A program made the position numbers and the translations under genes. Below, piece by piece: positions 20,331 to 35,101 of a stretch of DNA of 64,000 bases. Position 1 is the stretch's first letter. Every line of letters begins with the position of its first letter. The DNA comes from Larimichthys crocea (Eukaryota; Chordata; Actinopteri; Sciaenidae), in NCBI RefSeq assembly GCF_000972845.2, contig NC_040013.1, forward strand, positions 7,466,061-7,530,060. The letters run 5' to 3'. The notes under the pieces are model-generated. The model was not told where the DNA came from. It saw only the letters and a program-made list of their open reading frames with translations, and did not search any database.

Positions 20331-20945
20331 CAGGGATGTCCAAAGTACGGCACGGAGGCCAAGATTCCATGCAGAAAGCTTAATTTTAGAATATATATCA
20401 TTTTTATTTATGGCCTGCTAGGATTGTCAGATACTGTATAGCTGGAAGATTTGGCTTTTTTTTGGTTGACATGACGAACAATTTGAACCTTTAAGGACAT
20501 AACTGCTGGTGTTATATCTGTTGATGTGACACCAAATATTGTTTTCTGAATGATCTTGTGAAAGACAAGAGCAAGAGTGATTATATTTTAAACTTAAATG
20601 TTAACAGACTTTGCATTACTCATAATAAGTCATGTTTAGAATGAACATGAGGTTCAGATTTGTATAAACTTCATATTCTATACAATTTATTCTATATTTG
20701 ACTCCAGATGTGAAAGAAAGGAAGAACTGGTTTTTAGATTTGTTCACGCCTGCTTGGCTTAGATTAGGTTACATTGTCATATAAAAATAATAATAATTGT
20801 GTCAATTAAAATAAAATTGTTACAAAACATTTGTATCTAACTTTTCTTAGTATTTTTTAAAAACATTTTTTAAAAGTTAGTACTGGCCCCTGGGCATCTC
20901 CACATTGTCAAATCTCTTTTTTAAAAAAAAGTTTGGACACCCTTG
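20331..20945. mobile_element. Non-autonomous hAT-like element (MITE)
   Basis: The inverted ends are CAGGGATGTCCAAA on the left and, as reverse complement, CAAGGGTGTCCAAA on the right. The element is flanked by near-identical 8-bp direct repeats (atgtagat at 20323-20330 and ttgtagat at 20946-20953), the duplication size expected of hAT transposons. The 615-bp interior is AT-rich with no coding capacity. GTCCAAA-type ends with an inner GGCC-rich block are common in vertebrate hAT MITEs. Confidence 0.8.
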
Positions 20946-20953
20946 TTGTAGAT

Positions 20954-21950
20954 GAATCTATCTACAGTGTTCAGTTGACTGACATCTTGATGGGAGAGCA
21001 GCCATTAATATCACATTTCTGTGCTGCTAGTATGCCCAGTACACTGCTCCAACCAAGTCCCACCTCCAGTTAAACTTCTACTGCAGCCATCTCTAAAAGT
21101 CGCTTTGGATAACATCGTCAGCTAAATGACTAATTGACTAAAATTTAACCTCAGGATTCCAGCTTCAGATCTTATTCCTGTCTGCCTCAAACAAGTAAAC
21201 ATGGATGCGGTTTGACAAATCAGCAATAATTTACCAATGTTCCTTCTTGTCAGACAGAAACTGGACAAAAGCTGTGAGTTTGTTAGTTGCATGTTAAAGT
21301 GCTCAGTCAAAGAGAGAAGCCCTGACAAAGACAAAAAGATAAATGGGGTATAGTTTAACATCTGCTGCGTCTCAGGAGGAGTAGTGTTGGCTCAAGTCCC
21401 GGACCGTTTTCTATGAAGTGGAGAGGAGCCGAGACACAAAACAACAACTTATTGTATATGGCTAATGTTATGTCTCTATGGTAACAGTATTGTAACAGAA
21501 AATAATGTTATAAATATATAAAAGTAATAAAAACAATTCAAGAGCCGCTGATAACAGTCGATAAGATAAGGGAGATGGAAACAAAGGAAACAATGATATT
21601 TCTCTCTAGAAGGAAAAAGTGAAGCTTGTGAGGAGTATTATAAACATACTCCATAGGTTCCTATGAGTTTAAATATATATTTAGATAATAGAATTATGCT
21701 ATTAATTAAACTAATTGATGTGTTTTAGGGTTATAGGTACCTCCACTTTTACTGCTTCTAATACATAAATCCATTTTGCTTTTACGTCCTAGTTGCATTA
21801 AGCATGATTTATCATCAGTTATTTGCCATATGTTGTATCTGTGTTGCATCTGATGTACAGTATTTAGGCCTATTGGGAACTCCAGCTATAGACAGCATTC
21901 ATTCATATTTGATTATTCTAGATCCTTTGTGTCATGAGGGGTATGATCTT
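20954..21950. other. Intergenic DNA without recognisable features
   Basis: AT-rich sequence between the hAT-like element and the LINE fragment. I see no gene, RNA or clear repeat. Confidence 0.5.
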
Positions 21951-21952
21951 CT

Positions 21953-21970
21953 CAGAATCAGCTTTATTGG

Positions 21971-22016
<46 letters not shown>

Positions 22017-22800
22017 TGTACCTGGTTTTAAGTTACTCTCTCATTGTACTGACATACAACAATTTACAGGAAGATATAAATAGACATACATATTATATTG
22101 ACAGTGAAAGATGATCTGTACATGTTAGAACACAGTGTACTGTAAATATGTAATTCATCACTTATAGGTAGGTTGTTTCAGTGTCAGGTTGTTGACTGAT
22201 TTAACTGTCCATGGTCTGTGGGAGGAAACTGTACTGGTTGTTTTGGCATTCAGTATTTTGCAGCCACCAGAAGTTGGAACAGGCTGTGAGAAGTCTGCAG
22301 TGATGTTTCCTGATTCTTGAGACGTGTAAATGGAGGTGCAGGTTAGCACCAATGTTTTTTTTTTTTTTTACTGCAGTCTTGACTGTCTGTTGGAGTCTGT
22401 TCCTGCCCTATTTGGTGGTCTATCCAAACCAGACCATGTTGGATATGTTCAGAACAGACTGGATGATTGCGGTGTAGAATCAGTAGAGCAGACCTCTCCA
22501 CAAAAGGAGGCAGGGTTGTTGGCAGAAAAGCATGTTTTTGGCCTTGTTATACAGGATTCTGTCCCCGTTTTCTGCAAGCTTCCTCCTTGGCTTGCCTTAT
22601 CTGTCTGACTTTAGCTGTAAATCAGGCTTTGTTGGATGTGCAGGAAGTTTAAGTCTGCACACGAAAGCCGTTACAAGATCTCACAGTGTCAGTGAGTTCA
22701 TCCAGATCTGTAGTGGCAGCCTCAAAAACACTCTAATCAGTGCTGTCAAAGTAGTGCAGCTTTGCCTTTCTGGTCCATTGCCAAAGTCATCAGAGCGTCC
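21953..22800 (-). mobile_element. LINE remnant: end of reverse-transcriptase ORF and 3' UTR, antisense
   Basis: Read on the minus strand, the decayed frames contain YTAIIQSVL, VWFG and RNRLQQTVKTA, followed by a diverged tail ending near FPPTDHG. This is the typical C-terminal end of ORF2 of a teleost non-LTR retrotransposon. The 3' end corresponds to the CAGAATCAGCTTTATTGGCC block at 21953. Stops and frameshifts break it. The same family appears at 32.8-33.4 kb and 38.4-39.1 kb. I do not assign a clade. Confidence 0.7.
21973..22012 (+). repeat. (CA)20 microsatellite
   Basis: Uninterrupted CA dinucleotides inside the LINE 3' end. Confidence 0.97.
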
Positions 22801-23463
22801 CAAAGTGGCATAGTTATTATGACGTAACAATGGTCCTGTCTGTTTTTAATCCACTTAATTTGCTGGAAGAGCAGGAAGTCTCGATTTGTTCTTAAGGAGT
22901 ATCTCAAACTGCTGCGAATGATGAAGCATGATCAGTTCATAATCAAGTTCTCAAAAGTAACAAGCTACAGAATCATCAGAACAATTTACAGTAAACCAAA
23001 ACCAAAGACAACAAATACAGGTAAAAAGTAAACATAGCATAAATATAACTATTATATGGGTAGGTATATTAGCTATTTATGAGCGGTTTCAGCATACTTT
23101 ATCATGTTTCATGTCTCTACACAGATTGAAAACAAAAATATTACCACTGACATTGCAGAAAGTTAGCCCCTCGGTACATGAGAATACAGGATTTAAGTGT
23201 GACATGACCAACTACCTACTGTCAACAGATGGTGTGGCGGAAAAAACATTTATAATGTGAAATTCTATCAACCCCGAAATCTCTGGCAGTTACTTAAGAT
23301 GAAATAATCATAAGCACACAGAATGGAAAACTGTGACTGTGATGTTATCTTCATAAAAACATATTAGTTTCAAAAAGCTCAGAATTTGAGGCTCATTGCT
23401 GCCCAGTGTTGTCTTATCAGTGTCACTGCAGAGATCAGGAAACACTGGCCCGGTGGATCTGTG

Positions 23464-23477
23464 CCGCCACCTTCTGG
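23464..23477 (-). promoter_or_regulatory. CTCF-like motif (13 of 14 positions)
   Basis: The minus strand reads CCAGAAGGTGGCGG, one mismatch from the CTCF core CCASYAGRKGGCRS. It lies between the convergent etnppl and ostc genes. It is a motif match only. Confidence 0.35.
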
Positions 23478-23522
23478 AGGGGAAATTACAATACTCATTG
23501 AAATTACAACTCCCAAATACTG

Positions 23523-23795
23523 TTGATGCAAACCTCCACCCTGATAAAGAAAGCCCAGAAACTTCTGAATTTATTAAAGAAACTCAAGAAGGCAAACTGG
23601 GAACATAAACTTGCATGGGATGTGCACAGCCCCGCAACTCATTGTCGAGGTGAGGCGAGATCCCTGTGCGGCACCCACAGGACAAGACAACACCCACCTG
23701 AGCTACAGCCTGTTCAACTTTGGGCCTTCTGGCAAGCGATGCAGAAGTATCCGCTGATATATGACCCTCATCCTTCATGCCTACGTAAATTCACG
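23523..23795 (+). mobile_element. LINE remnant: reverse-transcriptase ORF C-terminus, sense
   Basis: Frames read TLIKKAQKLLNLLKKLKKAN and then, after a shift, HLSYSLFNFGPSGKRCRSIR, a match to the 'HxLFxLLPSGRRYRSIR' end of teleost LINE ORF2 proteins. It is decayed and truncated at both ends, and in opposite orientation to the fragment 1 kb upstream. Confidence 0.6.
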
Positions 23796-24020
23796 GCATG
23801 CAACTTATGTTATGCTGATTTTGGACATTACCATACCACTATTTTATTCTTACTATAACCAACCTTTTGTTAAGCTGCACTAGAACTTAAAATATTCATA
23901 TTATACTGAGTGGACATACTTTGTGTGTGTGTGTCTTTGCCCAGTTTGGCTTTGATCACAGAATTATTTTTTGAAAATACAATATATACATGACAACTGC
24001 AAAGAGCTCTGAAAAGAAGA

Positions 24021-24026
24021 TTTATT
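24021..24026 (-). terminator. ostc: Putative polyadenylation signal of ostc
   Basis: TTTATT on the plus strand reads AATAAA on the minus strand, about 510 bp after the ostc stop. The ostc and etnppl transcripts converge, leaving about 4.3 kb between their signals. Confidence 0.55.
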
Positions 24027-24535
24027 TCACACCCTTGTACAAAAATCCGACTGTGACAATTCAAGGCTTTTTTCGATGATTGCGTTACAAAAACGTACAA
24101 CTTAAAGATTATTCATACCCCCCCCTCCTGATACTAAATGAGCGGCTCCAAGCCAACAGTGTTCGGTAACTTCCTTTCCCTTTTCTTCTCCAGTGGCTGA
24201 GAGAAATTTCACCTGCTGCACAGGACGTGTAGCTTCTTTTGGTAAAGTGAAATTAGCAAAAACAAGACGAAATCGGTGATAAACGACGTGCCTTTAACGG
24301 TGATCGATGTGATCCTGTCCTGCATCAGTTTGTTGGGGAATTTGGAAAAGAGGAGATGAAAGAAAGTGACCGAACACCAATGAGACACAGCTAGTGAGAG
24401 ACTGTCAGTGCAGCCAAGTCTAATTTCTTTAGCAAGGTCAGTGCTTATCATTTTTGTTGAACTGCCTGTTGGGGCTCCCACAAATTTTTTTTCCTCTGTC
24501 CTCCTAAATCATTCTCAGCGTGTTCTTTTCTGTCT

Positions 24536-25495
<960 letters not shown>

Positions 25496-25760
25496 GTTTT
25501 GTGAAGAAGAAGTAGTGTCCTCTCTCGCTGAGATCCGTCTGAGCAGCGACTTTGTTGACGTGTCCCGGAAGTACATGATTTTTTTTTTTCCCTTCCCTTC
25601 AAGATTTTTTTTTTTTTAATTTAAGTTATTTTATTAACATTATTGTATTAATAACGTCTTCTTTTGAAGAAAAAATATGTTCCTGATAGTTACATTAAAT
25701 TTACGATATATATTTTTTTTATTTGGTACGTCACTGGCAAAGACTGCGTGACGTCTTCTT
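25496..25760 (-). promoter_or_regulatory. ostc: ostc promoter and 5' UTR: ETS and CRE-like sites
   Basis: CCGGAAGT at 25565-25572 is an ETS site (ACTTCCGG on the gene strand), typical of TATA-less housekeeping promoters. It sits 70 bp upstream of the ATG, so transcription probably starts nearby. TGACGTC at 25749-25755 is a CRE-like half-palindrome further upstream. Two poly(T) tracts lie between them. Confidence 0.5.
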
Positions 25761-26588
25761 AAAGAGACAGTACGCCTGTTATTGGAACTTTTTAAGTGAC
25801 CACATTCAAAAGTTCCCGATCAACCAGATTCATGAAATTCACTGACTTGGTCTAATGAAGTGCATGTAAATGATTTATCTACTTAACTGTAGCTGCCTGC
25901 TTCACTATGGGCACAGATATAATTCATTTTGCTCAATATGTGATGTAATGTATGCAAGTACACTTTCTACTTTACTCCAGTTTGACAGCTGTTAATAGTT
26001 ACTAAAAAGATCTTTGCGCACAATACATGTTAATAAAATGTTTTAAATTTAAGTACCCAACCCAAATACAAGATATAGATTAAACAATGTAAATCAGTCC
26101 ACTGACAAAAACTATTTTGATAAGTGTAATCTTTCATACAAAAGCAAATCCTGAGCTTTGGACTATTGGTTGAACAAAACAAGAATTGTGAAGGGTGTCA
26201 TTTAGGAAAGCATGGCTCACCATTTTCTGAATTTTTACAAGACATTATTCTGTACTAAAGTTAGTGAGCTGCACCTTAACCTGCTTTCACATTTATACAG
26301 AAATAGTAACATAATAGCATGACTTGCTCAGTACAGAAAATGTCCCCCCATGAATACATCAATACTTTGATTTAGTAAGCCCAAGGTAAGGTCTCTTTAT
26401 GAAACCAGACATTCAAAAGCTTCAAATGTATGTGTGTAATGTTGCATTTGGCCTAATGAAAAACTGATCATTTGTTAAACTTATCTGCAATACATCCTCA
26501 TTCATCAGATGCGAGGCAGTCAACATGACAAACCACGGGCACCAAGGCATTGACAATTACGACAGGAAATGGATCTGTTTGTCATTTT
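25761..26588. other. Short intergenic spacer between rpl34 3' end and ostc promoter
   Basis: About 0.8 kb of AT-rich DNA with no gene or clear repeat. ostc and rpl34 are in the same orientation, rpl34 being upstream. Confidence 0.5.
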
Positions 26589-26594
26589 TTTATT
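26589..26594 (-). terminator. rpl34: Polyadenylation signal of rpl34
   Basis: AATAAA on the minus strand, only 22 bp after the stop codon, giving the very short 3' UTR usual for ribosomal protein genes. Confidence 0.75.
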
Positions 26595-26615
26595 GTGGCA
26601 TTACAAATACACATT

Positions 26616-28577
<1,962 letters not shown>

Positions 28578-28895
28578 TCACAAAACATGGACTGAACGAG
28601 AAGACCACATTGTTTTACTTAATATAAACCACGTGTGTAGTTATTTGTAATATTAAAAACACATTTTCAGCGTGGCACACTCGGTGTACAGGACAGCGGC
28701 CACAGAGCCGGGAACGGCATCTTCAATAATGTCTCATACAAATCACTAAATAATAAAATGATCACATCCCTTTGAAGCAAAGGCTTGTTCTTTATGTTAT
28801 CTTAACTTGAGATTGCCCGCGTTTACTCGTAAAACGTAGGATTACAGTGGATTATAAAAGCAGAATGTTTCAGAGGAGAGCAGGGACCGCCATAC

Positions 28896-28925
28896 CTGCT
28901 GTCGCCGTAACCGGAAGAGGAAGGA
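28896..28925 (-). promoter_or_regulatory. rpl34: rpl34 non-coding first exon and 5'-TOP promoter
   Basis: The minus strand shows a pyrimidine-rich CTCCTTCCTCTTCC run ending in an ETS core (CCGGAAG, plus-strand 28911-28917), then GACAGCAG followed by a GTATGG donor at 28895. A short first exon starting in an oligopyrimidine tract is the hallmark of ribosomal protein genes, whose translation is controlled through mTOR and LARP1. The exact start base is inferred. Confidence 0.65.
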
Positions 28926-28990
28926 GCAAGGCGGGTGTTCGAGGTTAAAGGTCCTCCATGCCGGGTACTTCAGGACTGCTGTCTGTGACT

Positions 28991-29004
28991 CTGCCCCCTG
29001 CTGG
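28991..29004 (-). promoter_or_regulatory. CTCF motif (perfect core match), minus orientation
   Basis: The minus strand reads CCAGCAGGGGGCAG, matching CCASYAGRKGGCRS at all 14 positions. It is about 70 bp upstream of the rpl34 start region. A motif facing the other way lies at 30201. Confidence 0.55.
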
Positions 29005-29049
29005 TGACCAGTGTGTACTACACACACATGCTGAATTAAGTGGTTTATT

Positions 29050-29050
<1 letters not shown>

Positions 29051-29088
<38 letters not shown>
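29051..29088 (+). repeat. (GATA)n microsatellite
   Basis: About nine tandem TAGA units. Confidence 0.95.
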
Positions 29089-29293
29089 TATTGTACAGAG
29101 GTATATACAGCAAGTATAGAATATAGACATGAATGTTCATTAAATGTATTTTAAAGTTGCATTAGACATTTTATTTTGAAAACAAACAAACAAACAAAAA
29201 AATCCTGCAACGACTGCAACAAATTATAATTACAATACAAATATCCATGCACATTTTGTATCTTTTTATCTCTGCTGTATCAAATGTGATTAA

Positions 29294-29306
29294 ATATATA
29301 CCCTCT

Positions 29307-29339
<33 letters not shown>

Positions 29340-29381
29340 CATACTTATATATATCTAGATATATACTATATATATATATAC
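29294..29381. repeat. AT-rich (TA)n microsatellite tract
   Basis: Several TA runs, the longest about 29313-29339. A further TA-rich patch lies at about 29530-29570, next to the start of the duplicated block. Confidence 0.85.
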
Positions 29382-30200
29382 CAAATATGTATTACTACTG
29401 GCATATCCACCTAGCTCATGTACATAACACAACCGTTTGTAGAAACCTTATTTATTCCTCTACCTGCACCACATTGCACTATCATCAGTCATTTACCCAG
29501 TCCACGAATATAGATAGATACTCATGTCAATATATATCTATATTTATGCAATATATATATATACTTATACTTTTAAATATGTAATAGTTATTTTTTATTT
29601 ATGTTTGCACCTATCTGTCATGTCCCTTTCCTTTCTGTTTCCCTGAGACGGTGTACATGGTTGAATGAAAAGGAAACCCACTTGACCTGACTTGGATGTA
29701 ACTGGATGCCACTAAGTCCTCTAAGTTAAGTTGCTTGTATATCATGAAAGCAACTTGTAGTGGCACTCACAAAAATAGAAGGGAATAAATGACAGGTTAG
29801 TTTAACCTGTTCTGTATAAATGTAACTTTGCATTAAAGAGAAACACTTTTTTTTTAAATCAGATTTCAAATCTATCAACATCAAACTCTGTTTTTTGTTT
29901 GTTCCTTTTTCAGTGAGTGTATCCTTAAAAGTACTGATAAGCTGTCTTTTATGCGCGGTCTAAAATTCAGGTTCTGGCATGAACCAGAAGAAAACGGCGA
30001 CTTTGCGGCTTTCCCCAGAAAACACAGATGAGCCTCCTCACAGTTAATTTTTGACATGTTGCACGCACCCTGCATGGGCAGAGCCCAATTAAATGGATTT
30101 ATTGTGCCTTGTTTTTCCTGCTTGACACTAAACACTCAACAGAACTCATCAAAACAACCAAGGAGCAATGTGAGTTACCCAAAAACAATGTATGAATTGT

Positions 30201-30214
30201 CCAGTAGGTGGCAG
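30201..30214 (+). promoter_or_regulatory. CTCF motif (perfect core match), plus orientation, copy A
   Basis: CCAGTAGGTGGCAG matches CCASYAGRKGGCRS at all 14 positions. It is repeated unchanged in copy B at 35751-35764. Confidence 0.5.
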
Positions 30215-32776
30215 CAGTGGATTAGATACCTGGAGTTTCACAGGGTGGTACGGTGAGTAGGAAGTCTGCATTCAAACTTTGGACTGGAACACAATATCAC
30301 AGTATATTGTAATACGTGTCTGTAAGTTTAATAACTTGTGATGGATTTTAATGTATCTATAGACAGTGATGCACACACCCATGGAGTCCCCTTTAGTTTC
30401 AGCAAGGCCCCACAACTTATGATTTTGGAAAGATATCATAACCATAAAAATAGGAGCTCTCTGAGAGTTTCCTAAAGCAAGCTTTTTTTGTTGTACGGTG
30501 TTTGATTTAAGTCAATTGAAGATTTTCTTTTCGTTTAGCCTAAAACCCCAAAACATTGAAGACATTCTTCAAGTAGGTTCTTCCTCAGTTTCTCAAGGTT
30601 ATGCTTTTTTGTGTTTGTTGTTGTTATTTTCATTTTGCCCCCCCCCCCCCACCACCACCAAATGCTAGTTATCCAAACTGTCATAATCACAGCATCATTC
30701 AAGAAAATCATCCAGTTGACGGCCGCTTAATAATCTACAGCATATGCAACTGCTCTAAAAATGAGAGAAATGGCTCAAAATGGTCCCTATGAAAGAGATG
30801 CTGTGTCACAGACAGACGCTTGCCAAGCTCAGCCAACAGATGGTGAACTTGGCATCTTCTTTAGATGAAGCATTGGGCGAAGGCAAAGTTCAGTGACAGC
30901 ACACGGCCCGAACAGGGTGGTGGCACATACAATTGGTTTTAAGGGCATGAAACTAACGGACTGGTTTATCCTCAACTTAGTCTGAACCCTTGGGGGCTGC
31001 ATTAGTTTTTTGACAGTTCACTTGCACTGTTCTTTGTTGATAAATCAATACTCCTTTGATATGCTTAAAATGATACTAGTTACTGCTTTGATACTAGAAA
31101 TAAAACGTTGTCTCACATGGGCCAGTTATCCCTTTTCCCCAATCTGTGGTAAATCAGCAAGATTTGGACTTTTTTGTAAATTGTGCAGCAAGCAAAAAAC
31201 ATGAGTACCTGCAGGGCCGGTTTTTGCTATGGGCATGGTGGGGACCACAGACCACCCAGGGCATAAATGTAGCCAGGACTGCCTCTGAGTACCTTCAACA
31301 CACACTGTCACTGTTTTTTGATTGCAAACTTTTTTATTACTGGTGATCTGTAGAGCTTCAAGCTTGTTAACATGTTCTTTTATAGGATAGGATTTGATAA
31401 ATCCAGACATGACACGACCTGGGATTAACCCATTGTTCACCCAAAATCAAGGTCTTATTTTTATAAAGGGTGCCAAAGAGATTTGAGCTGACACGAGAGC
31501 GCACAGACACACACACAGATGTCCAAATAATTAGTAACATCTGCAGGCACCTGTCTTAATCCTGTCAGAAGTAATTACTAAAACGTCTCAATCGAAATTC
31601 AATTTAGATCTCATCCAACATTATCAATAATTCCCGATCATAAATGAAGTTTATTTATTGCAAATCCATCTGACTTAACTCACATTTCAAGGAGCCCCAT
31701 GACACCCGCAGCCCCACCACAGTCCTGATAGTCAAAGATGAATCATATCACCTTAAGTGCACTTGATTACGCAAGCCTCTCCAACCCCCCTCTCCACATC
31801 TCCTTGGGCCTCGTGTAATCTGCTGAGATTTAAACCTGCTCTCCTGTTAATAAATCCACTGCGATTAAAATAGGATTACAGCTCTGCTTTCGCCCTTCCT
31901 AATGACATCAGAGCATGAATATTTTTGACTTTTTATTTTATTTTTATTTTTAGTTATCTAGTTTTGCCCAAGCTCCCTCATTCCTCCCTCCTCCATATAA
32001 TAACCAGACAGGCAGCAATGATTTTCAACCCCCCCCCCCACCCAACCTCATCCCTGCATTCCCACAGGTCTGCCCATCTGTGGGACTGTTGACATAAGGA
32101 TTAACCTTATAGCAGCACACCTCGTATCAATGCTGTCCTCCATCACATCGGACTCTCAATGACAGATAACAGTCAAAAAAAAATGCTCCAGTGTCAGGTT
32201 GTTGCTGAAATACCTACTCACATACAAACGTCTAATCTTCAACGTAGCAATCAATACGACTCCTTGTCTTTGCTTGGCATTGTCCTGCAATGGTTTAAAA
32301 ATGGTCGCAAAAGGCAAAGATTGATTGGATTTTGGGACAGCTAAGCTTGTGACCCAGCAGAGAAATCTATTTAAGATAACGATTCATCTTCAGTCGAATG
32401 TAAAATGCTGATGTGGAGTTTTTTTTTGTTTTGTTTTGTTTCGTTTATCCTGGAGTTCCTGCAAACTTCCAGTGTAGGAGGACATAAAGCGATCAAGTAT
32501 TTATTATTCCAAGTTTAGCATCGACAAACCCTGTCATTCCACTCGTGGCCCTGTACACCGTTCTTGCACTATGTAACTTTGCACTGCGGGTACAATCTCC
32601 CATAGAATTATGTAATGCATTAAGTCACAGACTTATTTCACTTATTCTGGTGAAACTGGGTCATATTTTATGGATAAAATTTCTGGTTTTGCCTCTGATG
32701 TCCCTGGCTGCTCTGCATCACTACCCGTGATTTGCAAAGTTTCCTCATGAAATAGAAAAGAAATGCTGCGAACTAT

Positions 32777-33420
32777 CAGAATCAAAATCACTTTTATTCG
32801 GCAGGTATGAATGCACACGAGGAATTTGACTTTGGTTTCACTCTGCTCTCTTTGTACAACAGTAGAAAAAAAACTAAGAACAAAGACAAAGCTATGTACA
32901 TGTAAAAAAGGTGCATAGTAAATATATATATATTATATATATATATATAATATAATATATATATAATATAATAAATATATATATAATATATCTAAATATC
33001 TAATACATTTCTTATCGATATATATCGTTGTTCGGATTTTTTTTTCGCATGGCGCATAGTACAGAATAAATAAAAACAGTGAAAATATACAGTAGATATT
33101 ACAGGCGATGTTGATTTGATTTTTTAGCGTTCATCACAGAGACAGCCTGAGGGAAAAAGTGTTCTTGGTCTGATGGTTTTGGTGTACAGAGCTGTTTGTG
33201 TCCAGTTTTGACCAGGGTGTGTTGGGTCTGCAGAGATGTTACCTGCCCGTTTCCTGACTCTGGACAGGTACAGACCTGGATGAGGGGGCAGGCTGACACC
33301 AATAATTTTCTCTGAGACCTATTGTCCGTTTGCAGTCTGTTCTTTTCCTGTTTGTGACCGATCCAAACCAAACGGAGATTAAAGAGCAAGACAAACTGAA
33401 TGAGGCAGAGTAGAATGTGT
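32777..33420 (-). mobile_element. LINE remnant in copy A (ORF2 end and 3' UTR, antisense)
   Basis: Starts at ATCAGAATCAAAATCACTTT, the 3' UTR end of the element. On the minus strand there are pieces of the ORF2 C-terminus, including FFPQAVSVMN. It is interrupted by an expanded AT-rich tract (about 32918-33025) and broken by frameshifts. It is the counterpart of 38424-39060. Confidence 0.65.
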
Positions 33421-34945
33421 CAGCAGCAATGTGTTAGCAGGATGCTTGGACTGTGAGCTCAGCACCAGGGGAGTGGTGGTTTGTACCTCCCCACGTTTTG
33501 GACCACCGGTAACCTGAGGTTTTGGACCCAGCCTGCAGGAATCTGCAGTGGATGTCTCTCAGACATATGACAGAGGTGAACAGACCAAAGGGGACAATGG
33601 CAATGGCAAGAAGAGAAAGTAGAGAGTGACGGAGCAAGGACATGTGGTCTGGGATTGACTTTTAATTCTTGGCGAGAGCTTCATGAAATCAAAGGCCACC
33701 TCCCTGACTTGTGAAGTGAAGCCTTCAAGATGCCAAAAACGCAGTTCCTAACTGGCCACTCAAGGCTGGCTACAGAACAGTCAATCTCCATAAGTGACTG
33801 ACAGTTAGGTGCCATTACAGACGGCTTGTTTGAGCATCCAGGCATCATTCGGCTTGTTCAGGTCCACGATTATCTACATCTTTGCTTGATTTCTAGATTA
33901 GTCAGGAGGCGAAGAGGCAGTACTACCAACATATTGGTTTATAATAATTCCAAAACAATAAATGCAATAAACATTATCACAAAAAGACAAGATGAGTTAA
34001 ATGATTTCTACAGTGAACATATCCAGAGTAAGAGATTAAATTCTCCTAAAATAGTGTTTGGAGGGGCTGATTGGATTCATACCTCGTATTTTAAATCCTC
34101 CCAACGCTCAGCATTACACGGACCACCTGTAAAAAACAGGGTTTCATATAATCAGCTCCAGCACTTAGTAATCAGCCCTGTGGCTTATCAATTCATGAAT
34201 CTCTTAGGGACTGCTGCTAAAATGAATATTCAAATCTAGCCAGTTTTTAAGCTAAAATGGTGTCTCTCACTTTCTTTGAACAATCTTGCTTTTGTCTTAT
34301 AACTCAGACAGACCATCTGTCTTGGAATACATTTACCAGCCCTTCACCCTTGGTGTTGCTACTATGAAGCTCAACATCTAACCGAGCAAGTCTCTTAAAA
34401 AAAGCTATCTTGGGACTGTCTAATTCACTACTCTCATCTGCAGTCTACAGGACCAGACAGGTATTGGCATAGGTATTGATAAAAATGACTTGTTTTAATA
34501 GTGCTAATTCAATACATTGCTTCAGTCAGTTGTGCTCCCTCACCGGAAAAACTTGCTTCGTTATCATCCTGTCTACCCCCCCCGCCGCCCGTGCCCCAAT
34601 GCTGACAAATCCATACAACTATGTGGGACACAAAGGCTCGGATTTAGCTGCCAGGCCAAAGCGAGGCCGGGCCGAGTGGGGGCAGGGCCAGCATGGAAAT
34701 TTCTGTTGTGTTGTAACAGCACAGATTCGGACAAATCAAAACAATCCACCATCACCCCTCCAAACCCCGTTCCTCGCCACCACAACCCACATGACCGGTG
34801 ACCAGTCATCACTTTTATGCAGGAAACGTAGCCAGATCAGGATGGGTCAGTGCGGTGATGTGGGTGAGGCGGTGTGTGCACTGGGGGCCATTGTTAAAAA
34901 AGAGCTGACAGCCTGGATGGGAACTCATTTGATAGGCAAAAGTAG

Positions 34946-34955
34946 NNNNNNNNNN
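34946..34955. other. Assembly gap (10 N)
   Basis: Ten N bases between the two copies of the duplicated block. The true length of the gap is unknown. Confidence 1.
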
Positions 34956-35101
34956 CATATAACCCCCCAGAAAGCTTACATGGGTTTTCCCCGGGTGCTC
35001 CGGTTTCCTCCCTTATAAAATATACCTAAATAAAACAAAATCACAGAACAATACAAAACTTCTTTAAGTGTTTTAGTTCTCAGTTATGACTTTAAAATTA
35101 T
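34956..35101 (+). repeat. Spacer between gap and copy B, with repeat fragment
   Basis: 146 bp with no counterpart in front of copy A. It contains TGGGTTTTCCCCGGGTGCTC followed by CGGTTTCCTCCC, a fragment found in many fish interspersed repeats. Confidence 0.5.

Larger units (their letters stand above)
29570..34945 (+). repeat. Duplicated block, copy A (5.4 kb, gene-free)
   Basis: The block is colinear along its whole length with 35102-40630. Shared landmarks in order are TTTGCACCTATCTGTCATGT, CCAGTAGGTGGCAGCAGTG, GGTTTTTGCTATGGGCAT, a poly(C) tract, the LINE fragment, and ending GATAGGCAAAAGTA. Differences are dominated by 1-2 base gaps, and copy A is about 150 bp shorter. It ends directly at the N run. 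No gene is visible, and the short frames do not look protein-coding. See the finding on assembly artefact. Confidence 0.93.

Noticed and set aside
31126..31440. 104-codon minus-strand frame, with a shorter relative at 36743-36952
   Set aside because: It looks conserved only because the region is in the duplicated block. The frame breaks between copies and no family is recognised.
33826..34239. 137-codon open frame in copy A
   Set aside because: The corresponding region of copy B is broken by indels and stops, and no protein family was recognised.
34476..35018. 180-codon open frame crossing the N run
   Set aside because: It reads through unknown bases at the assembly gap and changes frame relative to copy B. 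It is an artefact.
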